64,000 nt of DNA from Afipia sp. (lineage in GTDB: Bacteria; Pseudomonadota; Alphaproteobacteria; Rhizobiales; Xanthobacteraceae), in the NCBI GenBank assembly GCA_017474385.1, contig JAFVHU010000071.1, positions 1-64,000 on the forward strand. The letters run 5' to 3'. The translations under genes were made by a program, and so were the position numbers. The notes under the pieces are model-generated. The model saw nothing but the letters and a program-made list of their open reading frames with translations, had not been told where the DNA came from and ran no database searches. Of the stretch, positions 16,097 through 25,172 are shown piece after piece. Numbering within the stretch: the first letter of the stretch is position 1; each line of letters begins with the position of its first letter.

Positions 16097-17695
16097 TCAA
16101 ATCGGCACGGTCTTGGGCCGCTTCCAGGCCACCCACATCGCGACGATCAGCCGCGTGACGGTGAACGCCGTGAAAACCGTGGTGATGATGCCGATGCCGA
16201 GCGTCACGGCGAAACCACGCACCGGGCCGGTGCCGATATAGAACAGCACGGCGGCGGCGATGAACGTGGTGATGTTGGAGTCCAGAATGGTCGCCAGCGC
16301 CCGCGTGAAGCCTGCGTCGATGGCCGAGATCGCAGTCCGGCCGGCGCGCAGTTCTTCGCGGATACGCTCATAGATCAGCACGTTCGAGTCGACCGCAATG
16401 CCGACCGTCAGAACAATGCCGGCGATGCCGGGCAGCGTCAGCGTCGCATTGAGCAGCGACAGAATGCCGAAGATCATCGCGACGTTGATCGCGACCGCGA
16501 CGTTGGCGAAGAAACCGAACAGCCGGTAGGTCAGCAGCATGAACACGATGACCAGCACCGAACCGACATAAGACGCGAGTTCGCCGGCGGCGATCGAGTC
16601 CTGTCCGAGTCCCGGTCCGACGGTGCGCTCTTCGATAATCGTGAGCGGCGCGGGCAGTGCGCCCGCGCGCAGCAGGATCGCCAGATCGTTGGCGCCCTGC
16701 ACCGTGAAGCTGCCGGAAATCTGGCCGGAGCCGCCGGTGATCGGTTCACGAATGACGGGAGCCGAGATCACTTCGTTGTCGAGCACGATCGCGAACGGCT
16801 GGCCAACGTTCTCAAGCGTGGCCTGCGCGAACTTGCGCGCACCAGACGTATTGAACCGGAAACTGACGATCGGCTCACCAGAGCGCTGGTCGAAGCCCGG
16901 CTGCGCATCGGTCAGATCGCCGCCCGAGACCAGCACCTGCTTCTTGATGACGTAAGGGACCTTCGGCGAGGACGCGCTCATCAGCACTTCGGAGTCCGGA
17001 GGCACCCGTCCCTGTTGCGCCTGATCCGCCGGCACCGTCGAATCGACCATGCGGAAGTCGAGCTTCGCGGTCTTGCCGAGCAGTTCCTTGAGGCGGGTCG
17101 GATCCTGAAGGCCAGGCACCTGCACCAGAATGCGGTCGATGCCCTGACGCTGGATCAGCGGCTCGACAGTGCCGAGTTCGTTGATGCGGCGTTCGACGAT
17201 CTGGATCGACTGTTCGACCGACTGGCGGACGCGTTCGGTGATCGCGGCCGGTGGCACGGTCAGACGGATCAATCCGCCGCCGACGTCGCTGACTTCGACG
17301 CTGCGCTGGCCGCTTGAGCCGAGCAATCCGCCGAGCGGCTGCGAGAGTTCGCGCAACTTGGCGAGCGCGGCCGTCAGATCGGTATCCTTGACGCGGACTT
17401 CAACGCTTTCGCCGCGAACCGCAAGACCGGTGTAGCCGATCTTGGCATCGCGCAGCGTGCGGCGCACGTCATCGCGAACCTGATCGAGCTTGTCCTTCTT
17501 GACCGAGTTTGAATCGACCTCGAGCAGGATGTGCGAGCCACCCTGCAAGTCGAGACCGAGCACGACATGACGCTGGGCCCACTTCGGCCAGGCCTTGACG
17601 GTTGATTCAGGGAGGAAGTTCGGAACCGCGAAAAGGCAAACGATCAAGGCGGTCAGGATGACCGCCAGCGCCTTCCACCGCGTGAAATACAGCAT
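16097..17695 (-). CDS. secD: Protein translocase subunit SecD
   Basis: 532 residues with six predicted membrane helices and a large periplasmic P1 domain between helices 1 and 2. The GLDLQGGSHILLEVD motif near residue 47 and TVGIAVDSNVLIYERIREE near residue 430 are characteristic of SecD. With SecF it completes protein export driven by the proton-motive force. The ATG at 17695 lies 43 bases downstream of yajC, so yajC-secD-secF is a standard export operon on the minus strand. Confidence 0.97.
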   Translation of the reverse strand: MLYFTRWKALAVILTALIVCLFAVPNFLPESTVKAWPKWAQRHVVLGLDLQGGSHILLEVDSNSVKKDKLDQVRDDVRRTLRDAKIGYTGLAVRGESVEVRVKDTDLTAALAKLRELSQPLGGLLGSSGQRSVEVSDVGGGLIRLTVPPAAITERVRQSVEQSIQIVERRINELGTVEPLIQRQGIDRILVQVPGLQDPTRLKELLGKTAKLDFRMVDSTVPADQAQQGRVPPDSEVLMSASSPKVPYVIKKQVLVSGGDLTDAQPGFDQRSGEPIVSFRFNTSGARKFAQATLENVGQPFAIVLDNEVISAPVIREPITGGSGQISGSFTVQGANDLAILLRAGALPAPLTIIEERTVGPGLGQDSIAAGELASYVGSVLVIVFMLLTYRLFGFFANVAVAINVAMIFGILSLLNATLTLPGIAGIVLTVGIAVDSNVLIYERIREELRAGRTAISAIDAGFTRALATILDSNITTFIAAAVLFYIGTGPVRGFAVTLGIGIITTVFTAFTVTRLIVAMWVAWKRPKTVPI

Positions 17696-17738
17696 CGAGA
17701 TGACCCGTCAGATTAATGAAGCCGCAGCGGTGGGAGCG

Positions 17739-18092
17739 TCAGCTCGCGGCGGTTTCTTCCTTGGAGTCCTTGGCAGGCTCGCCCTTGGTGCGAACGCCCG
17801 AGATCATCTGACGCATCTGACGAATGCGCACGCCGTCGGCGATTTCCACTTCGATCTGATCGTCATCGACCACCTTGGTCACCTTGCCCACGAGGCCGCC
17901 ATTGGTAACAACGGTGTCGCCGCGGCGGATGTTCTTCACCAGCTCCTGATGGTCCTTCAGCTTCTTCTGCTGCGGCTTGAGGATCAGGAAGTACATGATG
18001 ACGAAGATCAGTGCGAACGGCAGCAGCGACATCAGCATGCTGTTGGTGTCAGCGGCACCGGCGGCCTGAGCAAAGGCAGGAGTAATGAACAT
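17739..18092 (-). CDS. yajC: Preprotein translocase subunit YajC
   Basis: 117 residues from the ATG at 18092 (GAGGAC ribosome-binding site). One N-terminal membrane helix (LLPFALIFVIMYFLIL) is followed by the YajC signature KPQQKKLKDHQELVKNI and the small cytoplasmic beta domain RGDTVVTNGGLVGKV. The C-terminal tail is charged. YajC associates with SecDF and YidC. First gene of the secretion operon; the divergent DUF815 ATPase gene starts 196 bases away. Confidence 0.95.
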   Translation of the reverse strand: MFITPAFAQAAGAADTNSMLMSLLPFALIFVIMYFLILKPQQKKLKDHQELVKNIRRGDTVVTNGGLVGKVTKVVDDDQIEVEIADGVRIRQMRQMISGVRTKGEPAKDSKEETAAS

Positions 18093-18288
18093 ACGAAAAG
18101 TCCTCGGGAAGGCGCCCGCCATCGGGCGAAACGCGTCGTGTTGTGGCCGTTTTGGCCGAATTTGCGCGGACTATAGCGGCCGGCGTCCCAATTGCAACGG
18201 GACCGGAGGTGCCGATTTTGCCATGCATTTGTGGCGCTTGCGGGCATTCGCGGGCCTCGCTAAGGGTGCCTCTCAAAGGGGCTGAATC

Positions 18289-19251
18289 ATGTCCAAAAAA
18301 CCCAGCAAAAAGGCCTCCAGGGCCGCCGCGAAGGCACGTCCTGGCAAGGCGATCACATCCGCGACAAATCGCCCTGCTGCAACGGCAGAAACCGAAAACG
18401 GGCGCATCGCGCGGGCGCTCGAGAGCATCGCCGCCAGCCTCAACGCATCTGCGGCCAAACCGTCGAGCGCTGATTCCCTCAAGAGCGCCGATGCGTTCGT
18501 CTGGCAGCCCAGTGGCCGTCTGGTGCCGGTTCCTAAAGTGAACCGCGTCGATCTCGGCCTGCTCCGGGGAATCGACCGGATGCGCGACATCCTGATCGAG
18601 AACACCGAGCGTTTCGCCAAGGGCCTGCCCGCCAACAACGCCCTGCTCTGGGGAGCGCGCGGCATGGGCAAGTCGTCGCTGGTGAAGGCGGCACACGCCA
18701 GTGTGAACGCCACGGTGCGCGGCAAGCTGAAGCTGATCGAAATTCACCGCGAGGATATCGAGAGCCTGCCGCTGCTGATGTCGCTGCTGCGCGAGTCGGA
18801 TTTCCATTTCATCGTGTTCTGCGACGACCTGTCGTTCGACGGCAACGATGCATCCTACAAGTCGCTCAAGGCCGTGCTTGAAGGCGGCATCGAAGGCCGG
18901 CCGGAGAACGTCATCCTGTATGCGACGTCCAACCGCCGTCACCTGCTGGCGCGCGACATGATCGAGAACGAGCGCTCGACGGCGATCAATCCCGGCGAAG
19001 CGGTCGAGGAAAAGGTCTCGCTGTCGGATCGTTTCGGCCTGTGGCTTGGCTTCCACAAGTGCAGCCAGGACGAATATCTCGAAATGGTGCGCGGCTATTG
19101 CAAGCACTTCGGCGTCAAGATGGCTGACGATCAGTTAGAGCGCGAAGCGCTCGAATGGTCGACCACGCGCGGATCGCGTTCGGGCCGCGTGGCGTGGCAA
19201 TTCACGCAGGAGATCGCAGGGCGGATGGGTGTGAAACTCGCGGCCCCGTAG
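18289..19251 (+). CDS. DUF815 family AAA+ ATPase
   Basis: 320 residues. A low-complexity basic N-terminus (KKPSKKASRAAAKARP) is followed by an AAA+ core: Walker A GARGMGKSSLVKA near residue 119, Walker B-like FIVFCDDLSFD near 178, and sensor-type NVILYATSNRRHL. DUF815 proteins are widespread, predicted cytoplasmic ATPases of unknown substrate. Divergent from yajC; an AGGGG ribosome-binding site precedes the ATG. It ends 13 bases before the stop of the convergent LysR gene. Confidence 0.92.
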   Translation: MSKKPSKKASRAAAKARPGKAITSATNRPAATAETENGRIARALESIAASLNASAAKPSSADSLKSADAFVWQPSGRLVPVPKVNRVDLGLLRGIDRMRDILIENTERFAKGLPANNALLWGARGMGKSSLVKAAHASVNATVRGKLKLIEIHREDIESLPLLMSLLRESDFHFIVFCDDLSFDGNDASYKSLKAVLEGGIEGRPENVILYATSNRRHLLARDMIENERSTAINPGEAVEEKVSLSDRFGLWLGFHKCSQDEYLEMVRGYCKHFGVKMADDQLEREALEWSTTRGSRSGRVAWQFTQEIAGRMGVKLAAP

Positions 19252-19264
19252 AACGAGAAGTGCA

Positions 19265-20161
19265 CTAGACCGCCGTCAAGCGAGCCCGCTCCGGCCCGCC
19301 TGATGTGTTGGACCAGAAGCGCGCCTCGTCAACGATCAACCGGCTCAGCTCAACCGAGCACGGCATCTCGTCGCCACGCTTCCGGATCAGGACGTACTTT
19401 GCCTCCGGCAACGGCGGCAAACCGTCCTTACCATCGAGAACGACCATCCATGGCTCGATTTCCTCTTGGGCGAAGATCGACACCGCCAGCCCCGCCTGCA
19501 CTGCCGACTTCAGGCCATGCTGGTTCGCCGACGTAAAAGCCACATGCCAATCGATGCCAGAGGCTGTGAGAGCGTCGACACCAATTGCACGGAGCGCGCA
19601 CGGCGGCGGCGAAAACGCGAACGGCAACGATGAATTCTGCGGCTTTTTGAAAGTCTCGGCTGCCGCCCAGACGAATTGCGTCTGACGGAGAACTGTTCCG
19701 TCCACGTCGTCCGATCCCGTAATCGCGACCGCAAGGTCGAGATCGCCCGCATCGACCTTGGCCCGCAGATCAAGACAGACGCTGACCGAAACCTCGAGCC
19801 GGACTGCGGGATAGCTGCGAGCAAACCGGCCAAGCAGTTGCGGCAGCCGATCACCAATGAAGTTTTCAGGAACGCCCAGCCGCACGGCACCCGAGGCTGT
19901 GGAGGAATGGAAGCGGCGCGTCAGTGCTTCCTGGCTTTGCAGAATCTGTTCGGCGTGGCGCAGAAAATCCTCGCCGTCTTCGGTCAGAGTCAGCTTGCGC
20001 GTGGTCCGGTACAGCAGCGGCCGACCCACCTGCTCCTCGAGCCGCCGGATCTGATGGCTGACGGCGGACTGGGTCAGATGGAGTCGCTCAGCCGCGCGCG
20101 TGAAGCCGCCGGTCTCGCAGACAGCAACAAAGGCGCGAAGCAATGTAGGTTCGAAATCCAT
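19265..20161 (-). CDS. LysR-family transcriptional regulator
   Basis: 298 residues. The N-terminal winged helix-turn-helix (1-60) contains GGFTRAAERLHLTQSAVSHQ and RRLEEQVG; the remainder is a periplasmic-binding-type effector domain. It is divergent from a drug/metabolite transporter of the MFS DHA2 class, the usual arrangement for a LysR regulator controlling its neighbour and itself. A palindrome in the 120-bp spacer is a candidate operator. Effector unknown. Confidence 0.93.
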   Translation of the reverse strand: MDFEPTLLRAFVAVCETGGFTRAAERLHLTQSAVSHQIRRLEEQVGRPLLYRTTRKLTLTEDGEDFLRHAEQILQSQEALTRRFHSSTASGAVRLGVPENFIGDRLPQLLGRFARSYPAVRLEVSVSVCLDLRAKVDAGDLDLAVAITGSDDVDGTVLRQTQFVWAAAETFKKPQNSSLPFAFSPPPCALRAIGVDALTASGIDWHVAFTSANQHGLKSAVQAGLAVSIFAQEEIEPWMVVLDGKDGLPPLPEAKYVLIRKRGDEMPCSVELSRLIVDEARFWSNTSGGPERARLTAV

Positions 20162-20179
20162 AAGCCCGAATATATGATA

Positions 20180-20212
20180 AAATGAACTGAAATCAACAAA
20201 ATCAATTCATTT
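20180..20212. promoter_or_regulatory. Candidate LysR operator between regulator and transporter
   Basis: AAATGAA at 20180-20186 and its exact complement TTCATTT at 20206-20212 flank an AT-rich centre in the divergent spacer. Position and symmetry suit a LysR-type site; the spacing is wider than the minimal T-N11-A box. Confidence 0.4.
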
Positions 20213-20281
20213 CTGTCATGAAAGGATAGCGCCCATATCCCTCAACCCGCAACTGCCACATCGGGTTGAAAAGGAATCTTC

Positions 20282-21838
20282 ATGAGCGCCTCCCCCTCCA
20301 CCAGAAACACTGCCGCGCTGATCGGCGTCTGCCTGGCATCACTAATGTTCGGCCTCGAAATATCGAGTGTCCCCGTCATCCTGCCAACCCTGGAAACGGC
20401 ACTACCCGCCGATTTCAAGGACCTGCAATGGATCATGAACGCCTACACCATTGCCTGCACGACAGTGCTGATGGCGACCGGCACCTTCGCCGACCGGTAT
20501 GGCCGGAAGCTGGTTTTCATCACCAGCACCGTGGCCTTCGGCATCACGTCGCTGATGTGCGGACTGGCGCAAAGCGCATCCGTGCTGATCGCTGCGCGGT
20601 TTCTGCAAGGTCTCGCTGGCGGCGCGATGTTCACCTGCACCATCGCCATCATCTCGCACCAGTACCAGGACGAACACGAGCGAGGCATAGCCTTTACGAC
20701 CTGGGGCATCATCAGTGGCATCGGTTTGGGATTCGGTCCGATCATCGGCAGCACCATCAACGCAGTATCGAGCTGGCATTGGGTGTTCCTGATCCATGTG
20801 CCGCTGACGTTCCTCGCCCTCATTCCGGCCTCCATCGGCATCAAGGAATCACGCGATCCGCACGCGAAGAGACTGGATGGCTGGGGCATCGTGACGCTGA
20901 CGATCGCCGTCTTCGGCCTGACTTACGTCATCACCCAAGGTGCAGACCTTGGCAGGGCAACCGCGATCGGACTCGCGGCTATCGCCGTTGCAAGCTTCGC
21001 CGCCTTCGTGCTCGTGGAGCGCAACACCGCGCAACCGATGTTCGACTTTTCGGTGTTCCGGATCAGGAAATTCAGCGGAGCCATCATCGGCTGCATCGGC
21101 ATGAACTTCTGCTATTGGCCGTTCATGATCTATCTGCCGATTTACTTCGAGGGCGGGCTTGGCCTCGACAGCAAAACGGCGAGCCTGTTGTTACTGGCCT
21201 ATACAATCCCGTTTCTGGTGATGCCTCCCTTCGCCGACCATTTGCTCCGGCGTCATGGCGCGCGCATTGTGATTCCGTTGGGCATGGCGATCATGGGCAT
21301 CGGCTTCATCGCCATGCGTCTCGGCAGCGGCTTTGAGCAGGCGAACTGGCTCACCGTGCTTCCCGGCGCGCTCCTCGCCGGAATAGGCCTCGGTCTGACC
21401 AACACGTCGGTGACCAACACAACAACCGGTGCGGTCCCGAGTAACCGTGCGGGCATGGCATCCGGGATCGACATCAGTGCACGACTGATCTCGCTCGCCA
21501 TCAACATTGCGGTGATGGGATTGATCCTGCTGGAAGCGATCCAATGGTCGCTTCCAGACACACTCGCCGCCGCCCTCGACGGCCAGCAGTTGCGCACATT
21601 GGCCTCGACCATCGCCACAGGTAATCTCGGTTCGCTACAGCAAGCGCATCCGGTGCTATCCACGCAGGACCCGTCCGGCGCTGCGGTTCACGCGGCGCTG
21701 GTCAAAGGTTTCGGCTGGGTGATGCTCTATGGCGGCATCGGCGCGTGGATTTTGGCTGCGGTCAGCTTCCTGATCTTCGGCTTCGAGAAGGCCACGGCCA
21801 AATCGGACCTCACCTGCGTCATCGATACGGCCGAGTAA
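20282..21838 (+). CDS. MFS transporter, DHA2 (14-helix) drug/proton antiporter family
   Basis: 518 residues with about fourteen hydrophobic helices. The early segment SLMFGLEISSVPVILPTLE and motif A-like FADRYGRKLVFI between helices 2 and 3 place it in the DHA2 family of proton-driven exporters (EmrB/QacA type). The inner-membrane location is clear; the substrate is unknown. Divergent from and probably regulated by the LysR gene. Followed by a terminator shared with nlpD. Confidence 0.92.
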   Translation: MSASPSTRNTAALIGVCLASLMFGLEISSVPVILPTLETALPADFKDLQWIMNAYTIACTTVLMATGTFADRYGRKLVFITSTVAFGITSLMCGLAQSASVLIAARFLQGLAGGAMFTCTIAIISHQYQDEHERGIAFTTWGIISGIGLGFGPIIGSTINAVSSWHWVFLIHVPLTFLALIPASIGIKESRDPHAKRLDGWGIVTLTIAVFGLTYVITQGADLGRATAIGLAAIAVASFAAFVLVERNTAQPMFDFSVFRIRKFSGAIIGCIGMNFCYWPFMIYLPIYFEGGLGLDSKTASLLLLAYTIPFLVMPPFADHLLRRHGARIVIPLGMAIMGIGFIAMRLGSGFEQANWLTVLPGALLAGIGLGLTNTSVTNTTTGAVPSNRAGMASGIDISARLISLAINIAVMGLILLEAIQWSLPDTLAAALDGQQLRTLASTIATGNLGSLQQAHPVLSTQDPSGAAVHAALVKGFGWVMLYGGIGAWILAAVSFLIFGFEKATAKSDLTCVIDTAE

Positions 21839-21867
21839 ATTCGCCGGACGCAATCCGCAAAACAAAA

Positions 21868-21892
21868 ATCCCCCGGCTTGCGCGCGGGGGAT
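21868..21892. terminator. Bidirectional terminator between MFS gene and nlpD
   Basis: 8-bp GC-rich inverted repeat (21868-21875 with 21885-21892) with A residues on the left flank (21864-21868) and TTTT on the right (21893-21897), lying between converging genes. Confidence 0.85.
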
Positions 21893-21912
21893 CTTTTGGT
21901 TCGTCTGGACGC

Positions 21913-23268
21913 TTACGCGCCGTTCAGGAATTGAAGCGGGTCGACGGCTGAAGATCCCTTGCGGATCTCGAAGTGAAGCTGCGGCGACCCCACCTCTCCC
22001 GTCTGACCCGATTTGGCAATGATCTGGCCGCGCTTGATCGTATCCCCGCGCTTCACCATCAGTTCACTCGCGTGGGCATACGCGGTGACATAACCGTTGG
22101 AGTGCCGCACCAGGATCAGATTGCCATAACCCTTGAGTTCGTTGCCCGAGTAAGCAACCACGCCATCCTCAGCGGCTTTCACCGGCGTGCCTTCAGGAAC
22201 GGCGACATTGATGCCGTCGTTCTGTTTTCCGTTATTCTTCGCACCATAAGCGGTGATGACACGGCCACGTACCGGCCAACGGAATGTCGGCAAGGCATTG
22301 GTCGCATCAGCGGCCTTTACAGGCGACGCTTCAGGAAGGTCGGCCGCAGGAGCCTCGGCCGCGACGCGCGCCTTCTGCTGAGGCTCGGCAGATGCAACAG
22401 TCACGGGCTTTGCTGCTGGCGCAGGCGCGGCAGCCGCAGGTTTCGGTGCTTCCGCGATAACCTGCGGTGCCGGTGCTGCCGCGACGGCCTTGCCGCCCGG
22501 AATGTTGATCTTCGAACCGATCTTGAGCTGCGTCGTTACCGGAATGTTGTTGGCCGCAGCAAGCTGCGCCGGCGCGATGTTGTGACGGCGCGACAGATTC
22601 ATCAGCGTATCGCCAGACTTGACGACATGAACGCTCGCCGGAAGCCCTGCGGCAACCTTCGTGCCCGGCGCAGTCGAGAGCGCTGGCGGCGTGGCCTGCG
22701 CCATCCGGCGCGGAATAACGAGTTGCTGGCCCGGCTGAAGGACGCGAGGTCCGCCGTAGCCGTTCGCTTTGAGGATTTCTGATGACGGAACGTTGTAGCG
22801 CTTCGAGATGACTTCGAGCGTATCGGCGGTGCCGACAATGATCGTGGTGCCGCCTTCGCGGCTCCATCCAGAGGTCGCGGCAACGGAGCGCGGCGCAACG
22901 GACGCTGTGGTTTCGATCGGCGAAGAAGACGGAGGCGCATAGGACGCCATGCCCCTGCCGCCGCCTGATGTGGCAACGGGCGCAGACAGCGGCGCCGAGA
23001 TCACCGGCGGATTGTGCGGCCGCGCGTATTGCGGAAGCTCACGAGGCTGCTGATGGGATTGCTGCTGCGGCTCGTAAGGCGCGCCGCGATAATTGCTCGG
23101 AACCGAGCCGGTTGCATCCGCACTGCGCGACGCAAACGGGTTGGAAAACGTATCGGAGAACCGCGTCTGAGTGTCGGCGCTACATCCGCCAAACCCAACC
23201 GAGACGAGCGTCAGGACCACGAGATGCGGCGCGTGACGCGAGCTTATCAACTCGACAAAGCGGGACAT
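21913..23268 (-). CDS. nlpD: LysM/LytM-domain lipoprotein, NlpD/DipM-like
   Basis: 451 residues. A lipobox-like GFGGC (Cys about residue 29) ends the signal peptide. Two LysM peptidoglycan-binding domains follow (about 145-190 and 212-257), then an Ala/Pro-rich linker and a C-terminal LytM (M23-like) domain (about 330-450). The first zinc ligand, normally the His of HxGID, is replaced in QNDGINVAVPEG, although HFEIR is kept. The domain is therefore probably not a peptidase but an activator of cell-wall amidases at division, as for NlpD. The order serS-surE-...-pcm-nlpD is the classical one. Confidence 0.9.
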   Translation of the reverse strand: MSRFVELISSRHAPHLVVLTLVSVGFGGCSADTQTRFSDTFSNPFASRSADATGSVPSNYRGAPYEPQQQSHQQPRELPQYARPHNPPVISAPLSAPVATSGGGRGMASYAPPSSSPIETTASVAPRSVAATSGWSREGGTTIIVGTADTLEVISKRYNVPSSEILKANGYGGPRVLQPGQQLVIPRRMAQATPPALSTAPGTKVAAGLPASVHVVKSGDTLMNLSRRHNIAPAQLAAANNIPVTTQLKIGSKINIPGGKAVAAAPAPQVIAEAPKPAAAAPAPAAKPVTVASAEPQQKARVAAEAPAADLPEASPVKAADATNALPTFRWPVRGRVITAYGAKNNGKQNDGINVAVPEGTPVKAAEDGVVAYSGNELKGYGNLILVRHSNGYVTAYAHASELMVKRGDTIKRGQIIAKSGQTGEVGSPQLHFEIRKGSSAVDPLQFLNGA

Positions 23269-23373
23269 GGTTACTCACTCGTACGCAACTAACACAAATT
23301 TGAGTAAACACAGTCCGAGTAAATAACTCTTTAAGGCTCGAATTCCGCCTTAATTCCTAACGCGTAACGCCGC

Positions 23374-24027
23374 TCACAACTCGCGCGCGATACCCGGCAG
23401 CGCCGGCACGAAGCGCACCGCGACAAGCTCCTCCCGATCGAAGCTGTTGCCCGTCCGGACCACGCGGATCAGAACCTGCCTGTCGTCCACTGGCCCAACC
23501 GGCGCGATCAGGATGCCACCCGGCTCCAGCCTCCCGAGCAGCGCATCGGGAATTTCCTCCATCGCCGCAGTCACAATGATCCGGTCGAACGTGCCGAGCG
23601 TTTCCGGCAGGTCAAATCCGTCGCCGAGTTTCACATCGACATTGCGGCAACCGAGTTCGGTCAGGACAAGCTTGGCGCGATCCGCCAGCGTGCGAAACCG
23701 CTCCAGTGTCACGACTTCCCGGCACAGCTTCGAGAGGATCGCGGCCTGATAACCGGAGCCCGTCCCTATCTCCAGCACGCGGTTTTCCGGCTTTAAATCG
23801 AGCTGTTCGGTCATGTAGGCCACGACGAACGGCTGGCTGATGGTCTGGCCGCAGGCGATGCCGAGAGCGGTGTCGCGGTACGCATAGGCGCGGTCCATCG
23901 CCGTCACGAACAGTTCGCGCGGCACGTCCTCCATTGCCTTCAGCACGGCTTGATTGCTGATTCCGCGCTGCCGCAGGTTCAGCTGAAACATCATCCTGTC
24001 GTGCGGCGTAGGGTGGGACGATTGCAT
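23374..24027 (-). CDS. pcm: Protein-L-isoaspartate O-methyltransferase
   Basis: 217 residues. Pcm methylates isoaspartyl residues in aged proteins so that they can revert to normal peptide bonds. The family motifs are VPRELFV, the helix with [15 protein letters not shown] and the SAM-binding [15 protein letters not shown]. Cytoplasmic. It lies 105 bases upstream of nlpD on the same strand, as in many proteobacteria. Here it is separated from surE by two plus-strand genes. Confidence 0.95.
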   Translation of the reverse strand: MQSSHPTPHDRMMFQLNLRQRGISNQAVLKAMEDVPRELFVTAMDRAYAYRDTALGIACGQTISQPFVVAYMTEQLDLKPENRVLEIGTGSGYQAAILSKLCREVVTLERFRTLADRAKLVLTELGCRNVDVKLGDGFDLPETLGTFDRIIVTAAMEEIPDALLGRLEPGGILIAPVGPVDDRQVLIRVVRTGNSFDREELVAVRFVPALPGIAREL

Positions 24028-24168
24028 GCGTGATCAACGTTGAAAGCAGGAACGGCCTGTATACGATGCATGCTCTGACAAGAGTCGCGGCATGCGCTAC
24101 CTTCGTGTTAGCAATCCGGATACGTTTTGCGCAATGACCCCATACAGTTCAAGCGTGCCGAGATCCTC

Positions 24169-24639
24169 ATGACGTTACCCCTTCCCGATCCATTTCGCGC
24201 CACCTTTGACGGATTGGAGGAGCAGATCCTCTCCGGCGGGCCGGACAACAGCTTTCATCAATGCTTCGGCTGCGGCCCATCGCATCCCACGGGCCTGCAT
24301 GTGCGCACCTTCAAGACAAACGAAGGCGTCGCCTCGCCGATTCTCATTTCGCGCCAGTACGAAGGGCCTCCGGGCGCCGCGCACGGGGGCATCGTTGCCG
24401 CCTATCTCGACGAGGTGCTGGCGGCCACGGTGCTCCGGGTCACGGGGCGACTGGGGGTGACCGGCGAATTGACCATCCGTTACATGAAGCCGGTGCCGAC
24501 CGAGACGCCGATCGTCGGGCGCGGTTCGCTCGTTGCGGACCATGGCCGCTATGTGGATGTCGAAGGCCGGCTGGAGGACCTCAGCACCGGCGTCGTCTTG
24601 GCGACCGGTCGGGGACGGTTCTTTCCGTTGCCTTCCTGA
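24169..24639 (+). CDS. Hotdog-fold (PaaI-like) thioesterase
   Basis: 156 residues from the ATG at 24169; an upstream TTG at 24127 would add 14. A Cys-rich N-terminal segment HQCFGCGPSHPTGL is followed by the hotdog core GPPGAAHGGIVAAYLDEVL, the conserved central helix carrying the catalytic acid, and strands ELTIRYMKPVP. These enzymes hydrolyse acyl-CoA thioesters; substrate unknown. It is on the plus strand between the minus-strand pcm and surE genes, so it interrupts a conserved cluster. Confidence 0.8.
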   Translation: MTLPLPDPFRATFDGLEEQILSGGPDNSFHQCFGCGPSHPTGLHVRTFKTNEGVASPILISRQYEGPPGAAHGGIVAAYLDEVLAATVLRVTGRLGVTGELTIRYMKPVPTETPIVGRGSLVADHGRYVDVEGRLEDLSTGVVLATGRGRFFPLPS

Positions 24640-24665
24640 AAACGGCCCATTTTTTCTTCGGCGCC

Positions 24666-24694
24666 TCAAAAGTTCCTCCCAATGGAACTTTTGA
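24666..24694. repeat. Hairpin between thioesterase and response regulator genes
   Basis: 11-bp perfect inverted repeat TCAAAAGTTCC / GGAACTTTTGA (24666-24676 with 24684-24694, 7-base loop). AT-rich with no following T tract, so it may be an operator or processing site rather than a terminator. Confidence 0.5.
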
Positions 24695-24770
24695 ACCAGG
24701 TGTGAGTTTGCGCGCTGGATAATTGTGTTATTCCTGTAGCAAGCCGTCGAGATTTGTCGTTGGGGAACGA

Positions 24771-25154
24771 ATGCCGGGCAATTTCAAAGCAGGATCGCGC
24801 ACGTCGGTTTTGCTGGTCGAAGACGAAGTCATGATCCGCATGATGGTTGCGGACATGCTGGAGGAGCTTGGCTATACGATCGTTGCTGAAGCTGGCGACA
24901 TCGACGAAGGCATCAGGCTCGTTCAGTCCACCGATTTCGACATCGCCATCCTGGACGTGAACGTCAACGGCAAGGTGATTACACCTGTCGCGGAGGCGGT
25001 TCAGATGCGTGGCAAACCGTTCGTGTTTGCGACCGGCTATGGCGCGCAGGGCTTGCCGGAAAAATTCCGCGACCGCCCTACGCTACAAAAGCCCTTCCAG
25101 ATCGAGACGCTGGCGCGCACGATCGAGACGGTGCTGAAGGGTATCGCGGCCTGA
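24771..25154 (+). CDS. Single-domain response regulator (CheY-like receiver)
   Basis: 127 residues from the ATG at 24771 (GGGGAACG ribosome-binding site; the longer TTG start at 24723 is less likely). A complete receiver domain: acidic pocket LLVEDE, phosphorylation Asp in AILDVNVNG, switch Thr in FATGYG and conserved Lys in LQKPF. There is no output domain, so it should act by protein contact or in a phosphorelay. No histidine kinase gene is nearby. Convergent with surE. Confidence 0.9.
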   Translation: MPGNFKAGSRTSVLLVEDEVMIRMMVADMLEELGYTIVAEAGDIDEGIRLVQSTDFDIAILDVNVNGKVITPVAEAVQMRGKPFVFATGYGAQGLPEKFRDRPTLQKPFQIETLARTIETVLKGIAA

Positions 25155-25172
25155 GCCGCAACGCCGCGGCGA

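Noticed and set aside
24684-24712. GGAAC at 24684 as a general-stress (EcfG) -35 element for the response regulator
   Set aside because: The downstream half at the required spacing does not match CGTT well, and GGAAC is explained as one arm of the 24666-24694 hairpin.
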